Assembly: GCF_003660455.1 (NCBI RefSeq)
Contig: NZ_QZVR01000004.1
Location: 124,001-188,000, forward strand
From: Nocardioides ferulae
GTDB taxonomy: Bacteria; Actinomycetota; Actinomycetes; Propionibacteriales; Nocardioidaceae
DNA length: 64,000 nt
Direction of reading: 5' to 3'
Positions within the stretch are counted from its first letter, which is position 1. Each line of letters begins with the position of its first letter. The notes beneath the pieces were generated by a model, which ran no database searches, was not told where the DNA came from, and was given only the letters and a program-made list of their open reading frames with translations. The translations under genes and the position numbers were made by a program. This document shows, piece after piece, positions 45,530 through 53,935 of the stretch.

Positions 45530-46722
45530 GAGGCGGCCCTCTCTCGGTCGTTGAGGCGCCCCTCGACGAGTCCGTCGTCGCCGACCTCCTCGGGCGGGTA
45601 CTTGTAGCGCTGCCCGAGCGTGATCACCTCGAAGTCGTCGATGTGGAGGCCCTGCAGCTCGTTGCCGCCGAGCATGGGCGCGGTGACGTCGCGCTGGGCG
45701 TAGAGCGTGGGCACCCGGGCCCGGTCGACGACGATCGCGCCGTAGGTGCGCAGCGCGGCGACGATCGCGTCCGCGTAGCGCTGCTGCTGCCGGGTGAGCT
45801 TGACCGGCTTGCCGGTGATCGGGTCGACGGGCTTGTCGATGACGGCGTCCTGGCGCAGCCGGATCCGCGCCCCCTCGGGCACGGACGCGGTGGCGCCGTT
45901 GCCGTCGGTGGACGAGGCGGGCTGCACGAAGTAGTTCTGCGCCGGCCCGGGCAGGCTGATCGCCAGGGCGTGGTTGATCTCGCCGGCCTCGAGCTCCCCG
46001 GGCCGGATCAGCCCGGCGAACAGCGGCAGCCCCGAGCCGCGGGCGCCCACCACCTGTGGCGGGCTGTAGCCCGGCCCGTCGAGCTCCCAGCGCCGCATGA
46101 AGTGGTAGGAGATGCTGCCGTCGGCCTCGCGACGCGCCCGCCACAGGTCGAAGGCGACGTCCTGGCTGGTGTCGAAGATCGTGAACCAGCCGTCGTAGCG
46201 CGGGTCGGGGTCGACGTCGGTGGGCACGTTGAGCACCACGGTGTCGTCGCCGTCGCCGCACTGCAGCTGGCGGCAGACGACCTCGGTGGGCTCGCCGCCC
46301 ACCACCACGGGCGTGGTCCACCGCTCGGTGTTGATGTAGAGGCCCTCCTCGATGCGCCGTTGCTGGACGACCGGCGCCGACTGGCCGGGCCGCTCCACGA
46401 TGCCGATGCGCATGGTGGCCAGGTCGATCATCCGGTCCGAGCGCGGGTCGACGCGGGCGCCGTCGATGCGGACGTTCCACGGCGAGTCGTCGCTGAAGAA
46501 GCGGCGCTCGGCAACGGGCAGCCCGGACGCGTCGGCGGTCGGGTTCACCGCCACCTCCACGTCGGAGCGTCCGTTGCCTTCCTCCTCGTCGCCCTGCCCG
46601 CAGCCGGCGAGCAGGCCGACGGACAGTGCGGCGAGGGCGATCGCGGCGACGCCACGTCGCGGCGTACGGCGCTGGGTGGACCGGGCGCGCCGGCCCGGTG
46701 CGGTCGTCAGGGTGGTCGTCAT
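45526..46722 (-). CDS. Putative lipoprotein of unknown function
   Basis: 398 residues. After a basic N-terminus comes a lipoprotein signal, ALSVGLLAGCGQ (Cys about residue 41), and an acidic stretch. The mature domain (about 65-380) includes RRFFSDDSPWNVRI, DGWFTIFDTSQDVAFDLWRA, VGARGSGLPLFAGLIRPGEL and INHALAISLP. I recognise this pattern from exported actinobacterial proteins but cannot assign a function. A carbohydrate-related role would fit the neighbours. It overlaps both neighbouring genes by 4 nt (ATGA). Confidence 0.7.
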   Translation of the reverse strand: MTTTLTTAPGRRARSTQRRTPRRGVAAIALAALSVGLLAGCGQGDEEEGNGRSDVEVAVNPTADASGLPVAERRFFSDDSPWNVRIDGARVDPRSDRMIDLATMRIGIVERPGQSAPVVQQRRIEEGLYINTERWTTPVVVGGEPTEVVCRQLQCGDGDDTVVLNVPTDVDPDPRYDGWFTIFDTSQDVAFDLWRARREADGSISYHFMRRWELDGPGYSPPQVVGARGSGLPLFAGLIRPGELEAGEINHALAISLPGPAQNYFVQPASSTDGNGATASVPEGARIRLRQDAVIDKPVDPITGKPVKLTRQQQRYADAIVAALRTYGAIVVDRARVPTLYAQRDVTAPMLGGNELQGLHIDDFEVITLGQRYKYPPEEVGDDGLVEGRLNDRERAAS

Positions 46723-47861
46723 GGCAGCAGAGGGGGGTCGGGAGGCCCCGCGTGCAGCGAGGACTCGAGGGACTCGGCGAAGTCCGCGACGGTGTCGTGG
46801 ATGGCGGTGAGCTGCTCGGCCTCGTGCTCGAGGCCGTCCTCGCCGGCCCGCTGCCGGGCGGCCGCGATGATCGCGTGCGCCTCACGCCGGGCGTGCAGCC
46901 GGATCAGCTCGCCGTCCAGCTCGGCCTGGGCGGTCAGCATCTCGCAGCGGCGGGCCGCCTCGTCCTCGAGCGCGGCGAGCCGCTGCACGGTGGCCTCCTC
47001 GAGGATGCGCAGCCGGTCCAGCACCTGGTCGGCCACCTCGGCGATGTGGGCGGCCGGGTTCGGGTCGAGGTGGCTGCTCCTGGCGCGCGTGGGCGCTGCC
47101 GGCTGGGTGGCTGCTGGCTGGGTGGCGGCCGGCTGGGAAGGGGCGGGGGAGACCTGAGCCGGCTCCGGCTCCGGGTCTGCGTCGGACTCCGGCTCTGCTT
47201 CGACGGCCGAGTCGGGCGAGTCGGGCGGCAGGTCGGTTGCGGGAGTGTGGTCGGCCGGCTCCTCGGGCAGGGCCTGGAGGACCGGTGCGGTCACCGCGTC
47301 CGGGGCAGGGTCGGGTGCTGCCGCGGGGACCGGCTCTGGCTCGAGTTCGAGCTCGACCAGCGGGCCGCTCCCCGGACGGGGCCGCGGCGGGGTGGGGCGG
47401 GCGGCGAGCGCGGGAACCGCCGACTCCTGCGCCGGAACAGGTTCCGGGGTCGGCTCGGGGGCTGGCGCCGCTACGGCCTCCTCGGCCGGCAGCGGTTCGG
47501 GCTCGACCCGGCTCCCGACCTGCTGTTCGGGCTCGGGCACGACCTGCTGTTCGGGCTCGGGCCGGTGATCCGACTCCGGTTCCGGACCGGGGCGGGTGAT
47601 CGACTCCGGGACGGCCGGCTCGGGGTCGGGCTCGGGCTCCCGCTGCGCGGGCTGGGCTCCGCCCTTGCCCGTCGCGGGGCGGGCGGGGCGCCGGGCCTGT
47701 TGCCGAGCCGGTGCCGGAGGCAGCGGCGTCTCCGGCTCCGGCTCGGGGTCGCGGGTGATCAGGGAGCGGAAGTCGATCCGGCCGACCCGATCGTCCTCGG
47801 CGCTGAGGATGTCCTCGATCGACGGCGGGGGCGCGATCGGCGAGGGCTTGTGCCCGCTCAT
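46719..47861 (-). CDS. Pro/Glu-rich protein with C-terminal coiled coil
   Basis: 380 residues. A short conserved-looking N-terminus (PSIEDILSAEDDRVGRIDFR) is followed by about 230 residues of Pro/Glu/Ala low complexity with internal repeats (PEPEQQV twice; TQPAA twice). The C-terminal part (about 270-365, HIAEVADQVLDRLRILEEAT, then HARREAHAIIAAARQRA) is a DivIVA-like coiled coil. No signal peptide or membrane helix, so cytoplasmic. It may be a scaffold that positions the polymer synthase; this is inference. It overlaps both neighbours by 4 nt. Confidence 0.65.
   Translation of the reverse strand: MSGHKPSPIAPPPSIEDILSAEDDRVGRIDFRSLITRDPEPEPETPLPPAPARQQARRPARPATGKGGAQPAQREPEPDPEPAVPESITRPGPEPESDHRPEPEQQVVPEPEQQVGSRVEPEPLPAEEAVAAPAPEPTPEPVPAQESAVPALAARPTPPRPRPGSGPLVELELEPEPVPAAAPDPAPDAVTAPVLQALPEEPADHTPATDLPPDSPDSAVEAEPESDADPEPEPAQVSPAPSQPAATQPAATQPAAPTRARSSHLDPNPAAHIAEVADQVLDRLRILEEATVQRLAALEDEAARRCEMLTAQAELDGELIRLHARREAHAIIAAARQRAGEDGLEHEAEQLTAIHDTVADFAESLESSLHAGPPDPPLLP
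47517..47564. repeat. 24-bp tandem repeat inside the Pro/Glu-rich gene
   Basis: Two adjacent 24-bp units, starting GACCTGCTGTTCGGGCTCGG at 47517 and 47541, differ only in the last two bases. They encode the repeated PEPEQQV on the minus strand. Such a repeat may vary in copy number between strains. Confidence 0.75.
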
Positions 47862-49774
47862 GGCGACACCTCCAGGTCGAGGTCGCCGGCCCCGCCGTCG
47901 GTGGAGCTCGCGGCGCCGTCGCTGTCCTCGCTGCCGGAGCCGGAGGAGCCCGTGGATCCGGTGGACTCGTCGTCGCCCGGGGCGGTGCCGGTGCTGTCGG
48001 TGCCGTCGGGATCGTCTGACCCGATGACCGGCGCGAGCGGCTGGGCGACCGGCTGCTCCTCCTCGGGCTCCTCGCGCACGAAGCCGGGCGGGATGCTCAC
48101 CAGCACGTAGCGGTCGGTGCGGAAGACGACGCTGAGGCGGGCGGTGGTGCCGGCCGCCACCTCCGGGTAGAGCTGGGAGAGCAGGTCGGCCGAGGTGTCG
48201 GTGGAGACCAGCATGTAGTCGACGTACTCCGCGGGGTTGCGGGCCGCGCGCTTCCAGGGGCCGTCGGAGCGGTCCACCCGGTCGTAGAACAGGTCCGGAC
48301 GTCCGGTGAGCAGCATGACGGCGTACGTCTGGGCGTTGTCGGTCAGGATCGAGCCGCGGCGGGTGACGTTGTTGCGGATGTACTCGGCCATCGCCTGCTC
48401 GGAGACGATGCCCACCGTCTCGCCGTCGAGGGTCCGCGCGCCCTCTTGCGACTCACCGGTGGAGACGGCTGCGGCGAACGGTGCCTCGAGGTTCTGGTAG
48501 CGGAACGTCTTCATCATGTGGAAGGTCCACGGCGTGCTCGCGAGCAGGGCGACGACCAGCAGCGCGCTCACCAGGGTGCTGCCCGACCCGGCCGAGCGGG
48601 CCAGCCAGATGCCGCCGATGGTGGCGATCAGGAGGATCGGCAGCGCGTTGCGCATCAGCATCGGCGAGTCGGTCAGCTCCAGCGCGACGGCCCCGGCCGG
48701 GGCCAGCACCGCGGCGAGCAGCAGCACGCCCAGCCACAGCGCGAAGGTGTTGCGTCCGGCGATGCCGGTGAACAGCAGCGCCGGGAGTACGACGATCGCC
48801 AGCGGCGCGCCGTAGAGCACCAGCTCACCGGTGATCTGCAGCAGCTCCATCGGGGTGAAGTGCTCGAGCCCGCCGGAGGAGGCCGCGTCGCTGTTCTGGG
48901 TGATCCAGCCGAACGGGTCCCGCAGCAGCAGCACGTTGAACGCGGTCCACATCGCGATGGCGTAGACCGTGGGCACGGCGAAGCCGACGGCGGTGCCCTC
49001 GACCTCGGTGCCGTCGGCGCCCAGGCGGGTCAGGATGGCGCCCACGGCGATCACCGACAAGACGAAGAACAGCAGGCTGCTGTAGCCGGCGAGGACGGCG
49101 ATCGAGAACAGCAGCCCGGAGACCATCACGAACTTGACGTCCGCGGTGACGTACCAGGCGAACAGGGCGCCGAGGGCGGCGACGAGGAAGGCCAGCCACA
49201 CGAACTGCCGGGCGCCCGACGAGGCGTAGAGCAGCACCAGCGGGTTGGTGCCGAGGGCGGCGAGCACGGCGATGCGCAGCGGCGCCACGACCTGCGCCCG
49301 GCGCAGCATCGTGTTCATCGCGACCATGACGATCCCGGCGAAGACCGCGGAGGCGAGCGGCACGACCACCAGCGAGCTGGCCAGGGCGGGGAACAGGGTC
49401 AGCGGCGAGACCAGCAGGGTGGCCAGCGGTGCGTAGTCGAACCCGAGCGCGGAGAGCTTCGGCGGGTCGTTGTGCCAGATCATCAGCGCGCGGTTGAGCC
49501 GGTCGAGGGTCTCGAAGCTCACCACGTGCTGCTCGACGACCAGCCAGTGCCCGAACCACAAGAAGATGCCGGTGCTGACGACGAAGACGGCCAGGCTCTC
49601 CCACCAACGACGCTTGATGTCGGGGGGCCGGCGGCCGACCGCCTGGACCACGCCGGCGAGCCGCTCGCGGTTGGAGACGATCACGACCGTGGTCGTGGGC
49701 TCGGCCGGCGGCGCCGAGGAGGCCGGGTCGGAGGCCGGCCTGGGGGCGGGAGCGGGGGCGTCGAGGGTGCTCAT
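47858..49774 (-). CDS. Polytopic membrane protein, GT-C-like
   Basis: 638 residues. The cytoplasmic N-terminus (about 1-60) is followed by about eleven hydrophobic helices (about 62-425) and an extracytoplasmic C-terminal domain (about 430-590, SEQAMAEYIRNNVTRRGSIL, then DRYVLVSIPPGF), ending in an acidic Ser/Gly/Asp-rich tail. The layout of a membrane core with an Asp-bearing first loop (WHNDPPKLSALGFDYAPLAT) and a soluble C-terminal domain resembles GT-C polyprenyl-sugar transferases, but the family is not proven. It is translationally coupled (ATGA) with the BcsA-like gene upstream and probably works with it. Confidence 0.65.
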   Translation of the reverse strand: MSTLDAPAPAPRPASDPASSAPPAEPTTTVVIVSNRERLAGVVQAVGRRPPDIKRRWWESLAVFVVSTGIFLWFGHWLVVEQHVVSFETLDRLNRALMIWHNDPPKLSALGFDYAPLATLLVSPLTLFPALASSLVVVPLASAVFAGIVMVAMNTMLRRAQVVAPLRIAVLAALGTNPLVLLYASSGARQFVWLAFLVAALGALFAWYVTADVKFVMVSGLLFSIAVLAGYSSLLFFVLSVIAVGAILTRLGADGTEVEGTAVGFAVPTVYAIAMWTAFNVLLLRDPFGWITQNSDAASSGGLEHFTPMELLQITGELVLYGAPLAIVVLPALLFTGIAGRNTFALWLGVLLLAAVLAPAGAVALELTDSPMLMRNALPILLIATIGGIWLARSAGSGSTLVSALLVVALLASTPWTFHMMKTFRYQNLEAPFAAAVSTGESQEGARTLDGETVGIVSEQAMAEYIRNNVTRRGSILTDNAQTYAVMLLTGRPDLFYDRVDRSDGPWKRAARNPAEYVDYMLVSTDTSADLLSQLYPEVAAGTTARLSVVFRTDRYVLVSIPPGFVREEPEEEQPVAQPLAPVIGSDDPDGTDSTGTAPGDDESTGSTGSSGSGSEDSDGAASSTDGGAGDLDLEVSP

Positions 49775-51993
49775 GACGAGTGCCCCGAATCCAGGCCGTG
49801 CTCGGTCTTCTCCCAGTAGAACGGGTTGGTGAAGAGCTGGATGAAGCCCTTCCAGGCCGCCCAGCTCATCAGGCCCCAGTAGAGCGGCGAGAGCAGCGCG
49901 GTGCGGGTCAGGCTGAACTCACCGCGCTGCAGGCTGCCGGCCACGTTGAGGTAGACGAACAGGAAGTTGCCGATGAACAGCAGCGCGCTCGCCGCGTAGA
50001 ACAGCAGGCCCGGGAACAGCGCCTCGATGAACCCCCACTGGGTGAACAGGTAGAGCGTGGTGAGGGTCCAGAAGATCGGGTTCAGCAGCAGCACGAAGGC
50101 GCTGCCCATCGTCAGGTTGAAGCTGATGAACCCGCGCAGACCGGTCTGCGAGAGCAGCCGCAGCGGGTGCCGCATGTGCACCAGCCAGGTCTGCAGGTAG
50201 CCCTTGTTCCAGCGGCTGCGCTGCCGGATCCAGTTGGGGAGGACCGAGTTGGCCTCCTCCAGCGTGGTCGAGTCGATCATCGCGGTGCGGAAGCCCTCGC
50301 GGTGCAGCCGGATGCCGAGGTCGGCGTCCTCGGTGACGTTGAAGGGGTCCCAGCCGCCCAGCTCGCGCAGGGTGGAGGTGAGGAAGTGGTTGGAGGTGCC
50401 GCCGAGCGGGATCGGCGCGTCGGCCGCACCCATGGCGGGGAGCACCAGCTCGAAGTGCATCGAGTACTCGTTGGCGAACCACGAGGTCAGCAGGTTCTGG
50501 TGCTGGTTGAAGTGGTTCAGCTTCGCCTGCACGCACGCCACGTGGTGGTCGACCCGCTCGAAGGTGATCACGGCCTTCTTCAGCTGGTCGGGGTCGGGAC
50601 GGTCCTCGGCGTCGTAGATGACGCAGTAGGTGCCGCGCGCCAGCTGCAGCCCGTAGTTGCAGGCCTTCGGCTTGGTCTTGGGCTGGCTGTCGGGGACCAC
50701 GACCAGGCTGAAGTGGGGCGGCAGGTCGAGCTCGCGGATCTTCGCGACAGTCTCGTCGTCGTCCTCCTCGCACAGGAGCTTCACGTCGAGCCGGGTGCGG
50801 GGATAGTCCAGCGCGTTGATGTCGCGCACGAGGCGCGGCACGATGCCGGCCTCCTTGTAGAGCGGGATCAGGATCGTGTAGACGGGCAGGTGACGCTCGT
50901 CCAGCGCGGCGATCTCGTCGTCGGTGACCTCGTTCTCGAGGTGGGTGCCCAGCGCCTGGAGCGTCAGCCGGAACTTGTAGATCGTCACCGCGAGGTACAG
51001 CGCGCTGCACGAGGTGACCAGGCCGATCAGGGTGCCCATCGGCCACAGCACCAGGCAGATCGTGACCACGGCGAGCAGGAAGATGAAGGTGGCCTTCTGG
51101 GCGCCGGAGATGACCACGTGCGCCGACTCGTCGGGACGCAGCTCGAGCAGGCCGGTGGTCGAGACCTCCGCGTAGTGGCTGCTGTGCACCCGCTGGATCA
51201 GCTGGTCCAGGTCGGCGCGGTTGGCGAGCAGCTGGCGGAACGGACGCCCCAGCGCCTCCTCGACGTCGGCGGTCGCCTCTTCCGTCAGCGGCCGGGCCAC
51301 CGCGAGCAGGACCACCTCGTCGTTCTCGGCGACGGGGAGCGCCTGCAGGGTCTGGGCCAGCCGCTCCGGCAGCCGCCGGGCGACCTCGGGCTCGGGCTCG
51401 TAGTCGACGAGGCTGACCCGCTGGAGCTGGTACATCTCCGACAGCGCGGCGACCAGGACGTCCTCGGTGATCGCCTCGTTGGCGACCAGGATGTCGCCCA
51501 GCGGGTCGCCGGTGCGGGAGTGCTCGAGCATCGCGCGCTGGAGCTGCTCGTCGGTCACCAGCCCGGCGCTGGTGAGCAGCTGGGTCAGCTGCAGGCGCTG
51601 GCGGCGGGACTCGGCGGTCTCCATCTCGGTCTCGGCCGGTGGATAGGTCGTGTCGATCGCCGCCACGATCTCGTTGACCGTGTGCTTGACCAGCCGGACC
51701 GGCCGGTCGGCGCGCTCGGTGACCACGTGGGCGGTGATGGTGTCGTCGGCGTCCGCGGCGGCGACCAGCAGGTGACCGTCGAACACGGCGTACGGGACGA
51801 CCCGGAACGTGCGGCAGATGCCCTCCGGCAGCAGCCGGGCGAGGGCGGGGTCGAGGGCCTGGCTGAGCCGGGGGACCTGGTGGGCGCGGGCCAGGGTGGC
51901 GGCGCCGGAGCCGGCCAGGGGCGGCCGCGAGTCGGTGGCGGCCGACCCGCCGCGTGGTGGGGCCCCGGACGGGCCGGACGACACGGTGGTCAT
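49771..51993 (-). CDS. BcsA-like family 2 glycosyltransferase with N-terminal T2SSE_N/MshEN-like domains
   Basis: 740 residues. Residues about 45-115 and 131-272 resemble GspE N-terminal (T2SSE_N/MshEN) domains; such domains can bind c-di-GMP. The MshEN motif is only partly kept: LTQLLTSAGLVTDEQLQRAM ends in His rather than Gln, and the second repeat has Ala for Gly. The processive GT2 domain (about 371-600) has CEEDDDET, DAED (461-464), TED (554-556) and QRSRW (591-595). Membrane helices lie at about 302-340 and 615-730. Expected role: polymerise a beta-linked polysaccharide from a sugar nucleotide and pass it through the membrane. The architecture recalls XagB of Xanthomonas. It overlaps both neighbours by 4 nt. 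Confidence 0.85.
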   Translation of the reverse strand: MTTVSSGPSGAPPRGGSAATDSRPPLAGSGAATLARAHQVPRLSQALDPALARLLPEGICRTFRVVPYAVFDGHLLVAAADADDTITAHVVTERADRPVRLVKHTVNEIVAAIDTTYPPAETEMETAESRRQRLQLTQLLTSAGLVTDEQLQRAMLEHSRTGDPLGDILVANEAITEDVLVAALSEMYQLQRVSLVDYEPEPEVARRLPERLAQTLQALPVAENDEVVLLAVARPLTEEATADVEEALGRPFRQLLANRADLDQLIQRVHSSHYAEVSTTGLLELRPDESAHVVISGAQKATFIFLLAVVTICLVLWPMGTLIGLVTSCSALYLAVTIYKFRLTLQALGTHLENEVTDDEIAALDERHLPVYTILIPLYKEAGIVPRLVRDINALDYPRTRLDVKLLCEEDDDETVAKIRELDLPPHFSLVVVPDSQPKTKPKACNYGLQLARGTYCVIYDAEDRPDPDQLKKAVITFERVDHHVACVQAKLNHFNQHQNLLTSWFANEYSMHFELVLPAMGAADAPIPLGGTSNHFLTSTLRELGGWDPFNVTEDADLGIRLHREGFRTAMIDSTTLEEANSVLPNWIRQRSRWNKGYLQTWLVHMRHPLRLLSQTGLRGFISFNLTMGSAFVLLLNPIFWTLTTLYLFTQWGFIEALFPGLLFYAASALLFIGNFLFVYLNVAGSLQRGEFSLTRTALLSPLYWGLMSWAAWKGFIQLFTNPFYWEKTEHGLDSGHSS

Positions 51994-52238
51994 GCGGCAC
52001 CCGACCCGAAGTTCTGAGCGGCGGTGCCGGCCGGTGCGGCCGGCCCGGAGGTCGAGGTGCGGCCGGACCGCGGACGCATCACGACGTAGGCCAGGTAGGC
52101 CAGCAGCAGGACGGCCAACGGGGCGATGAGGAAGGCGACGAACACCACCACGAACACCACGAGCGACACGAACAGGCCGACCGTCGCTGCGCCCACCGAC
52201 TTGCCAGCCGGCCGTGACGTGGTCGTCTGAACCGACAT
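51990..52238 (-). CDS. Small membrane protein, first gene of the synthase operon
   Basis: 82 residues from ATG 52238 (GGAG 7 nt upstream). The N-terminus MSVQTTTSRPAGKS is followed by a long hydrophobic region (about 17-47, probably two short helices or one re-entrant pair) and a polar Ala/Gly/Thr tail. Its stop overlaps the glycosyltransferase start by 4 nt. Small membrane proteins often accompany BcsA-like synthases. No family recognised. Confidence 0.7.
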   Translation of the reverse strand: MSVQTTTSRPAGKSVGAATVGLFVSLVVFVVVFVAFLIAPLAVLLLAYLAYVVMRPRSGRTSTSGPAAPAGTAAQNFGSGAA

Positions 52239-52436
52239 CTCGAAACTCCCTGCAGCCCGGTTCCGGATGTTCTCCCGGGGTCGTTTCGAACGTAGTCGCG
52301 GGTCACCATCGGCGTGTCCACGATGTGTCAACAACCAGGTAACAGCTCGGATCGGTCCGATCCGGGGCCTCCGGGCGGGTCTGGCGGTGCTGCTGTGACT
52401 GGTGTTCTCAGTGGGGCCGAAGGGGTCGATGGGGCG
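52239..52436 (-). promoter_or_regulatory. Leader region of the surface-polymer operon
   Basis: 198 nt between the GH5 gene and the small membrane protein, both on the minus strand. A perfect -35 hexamer TTGACA occurs on the minus strand (52331-52326), but the -10 at the right distance is poor (TGGTGA). A TACGTT box nearer the gene (52294-52289) lacks a -35. A promoter here is likely but not located with confidence. Confidence 0.3.
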
Positions 52437-53699
52437 TCAGGCGTCACCCAGCCAGGAGCGGACCAGGGCGCCGTACGCCGTCGGCTCGCCGTCGGGCGTG
52501 AGCAGTGACATCGGATCGTGGCCATGGTCGGCCCACACCCAGAACAGCACGCCCACCCCCTGCTCGCCGGCCCAGCGCAGGTAGTCCTCGACGTACCCCT
52601 CCAGCGGGTCGGTGGCGCCCAGCTCGCCGGTGAGCAGCGGGACCGCACCGGCCAGGGGCGCCAGCACCTCGTCCCAGCAGGCCCGGTCGCCGCAGTCCTT
52701 GAAGTCGTAGCTGTGGAACGAGGCGACCAGTTGGTCGTCGGCCGGAGCGAACTCGCGCCAGTGCGCCAGGTCGTTGGCGTAGTCGAGGCCGGCGAGCAGG
52801 ACCGGCTGCTCCGCGCCGGCACCGCGGATCGCCGCGACGACCGCGGTCATGCCCTCGGCGCGGTAGGTCACCCGCCCCAGCGTGGCGGTCCGGTCGTCCT
52901 CGACCGGCGGATTGCAGCCGCCGTCGCGCCAGCACGACCAGGTCAGGTCGAAGACCTGCTCGCCGGTCGGGCCGTATCGGGAGTAGGGCTCGTTGAACGC
53001 GTCGAACATCACCGACGGGTTGTCGGCGAAGGTGCCGGCCAGCGACCGCCAGAACGCCAGCGACTCGGCGTCGGGCATCGCCAGGTTGCCGAACTCCGGC
53101 GTCTCGGCACGCTTGCGGCTGTGCAGGTCGAGCACGACGACCGCCCCGGCGTCGTTGAGGGCCCGCACGAAGCGGGTCACCTGCTCGCGGTAGCCCTCGA
53201 CCGTGCGCTCGTGGTACTCGTCGCTGACCGGGGCGCCCCGGGTGCCCAGCCAGCAGTCCTGGTTCAGCGGGAGCCGGACCGTGTTGACGTTCCAGGCGGC
53301 CATCGCCTCGGCCTCGTGGGCGAACGGGTCCGCGGCCGCCACGGTGTCGAGCGCGGAGTAGCCCCACCCCTGGGCGCAGGCGTACTCGAAGCTGCTCCAG
53401 TTCACCCCGCGCGGCACGAACCCGCGTCCGCTGCGGGCGTCGACCAGCCGGTTCCCCTCGACGCGGACGTGCGCGGCGCCGGCCGGGGACTCGCCGGCGG
53501 CGTCGTCGGGGCCGAGCGTCACGAACCCGACGGCCGCGCCGGCGCAGAGCACCAACCCCCCGGCGAGCAGCCAGTGCCAGGCGCGATGCCGCCGCTGCGC
53601 TGCGGGGGCGCGGTCGGCGGGCGGGCGGCTCGCGTCGTCCGCTGTGCCCTCTCGGCCGGCCGTGGCCCGCCCGAGCCGATCCCGACCCCTCAGCCGCAT
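52437..53699 (-). CDS. Glycoside hydrolase family 5 (endoglucanase-like)
   Basis: 420 residues. A cytoplasmic N-terminus of about 40 residues, a membrane anchor (about 41-61) and an extracytoplasmic GH5 barrel. The acid/base Glu237 lies in FDAFNEPYS and the nucleophile Glu359 in LLTGELGATD. NVNTVRLPLNQDCW and SFHSYDFKDC are other barrel strands. GH5 enzymes cleave beta-1,4-glucans and mannans. A cellulase next to a BcsA-like synthase is typical of cellulose or related exopolysaccharide loci, where it trims the nascent polymer. It lies upstream of the operon on the same strand. Confidence 0.88.
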   Translation of the reverse strand: MRLRGRDRLGRATAGREGTADDASRPPADRAPAAQRRHRAWHWLLAGGLVLCAGAAVGFVTLGPDDAAGESPAGAAHVRVEGNRLVDARSGRGFVPRGVNWSSFEYACAQGWGYSALDTVAAADPFAHEAEAMAAWNVNTVRLPLNQDCWLGTRGAPVSDEYHERTVEGYREQVTRFVRALNDAGAVVVLDLHSRKRAETPEFGNLAMPDAESLAFWRSLAGTFADNPSVMFDAFNEPYSRYGPTGEQVFDLTWSCWRDGGCNPPVEDDRTATLGRVTYRAEGMTAVVAAIRGAGAEQPVLLAGLDYANDLAHWREFAPADDQLVASFHSYDFKDCGDRACWDEVLAPLAGAVPLLTGELGATDPLEGYVEDYLRWAGEQGVGVLFWVWADHGHDPMSLLTPDGEPTAYGALVRSWLGDA

Positions 53700-53935
53700 C
53701 TTCGTCCCGCGCTCCCTCGCTCTGCGTCGATGCTAGGCCGCTCCCGACCGCTCTCGGCACCCCTGCCGGGGCCCTGTGGACGAGTCGTAGCCGAACGGTG
53801 GCCGAACCGTGGACGATCCGGACGCATGACCGGAGCCGGCGCGGTGCACGGACCGCGTCGGGCGCGCCGCACAGCAACCGGTGAGGCCCGCGCGCGGGCC
53901 TCGTTGCCGCCCGGCTGCGCCGGTACGGTGGCCCG

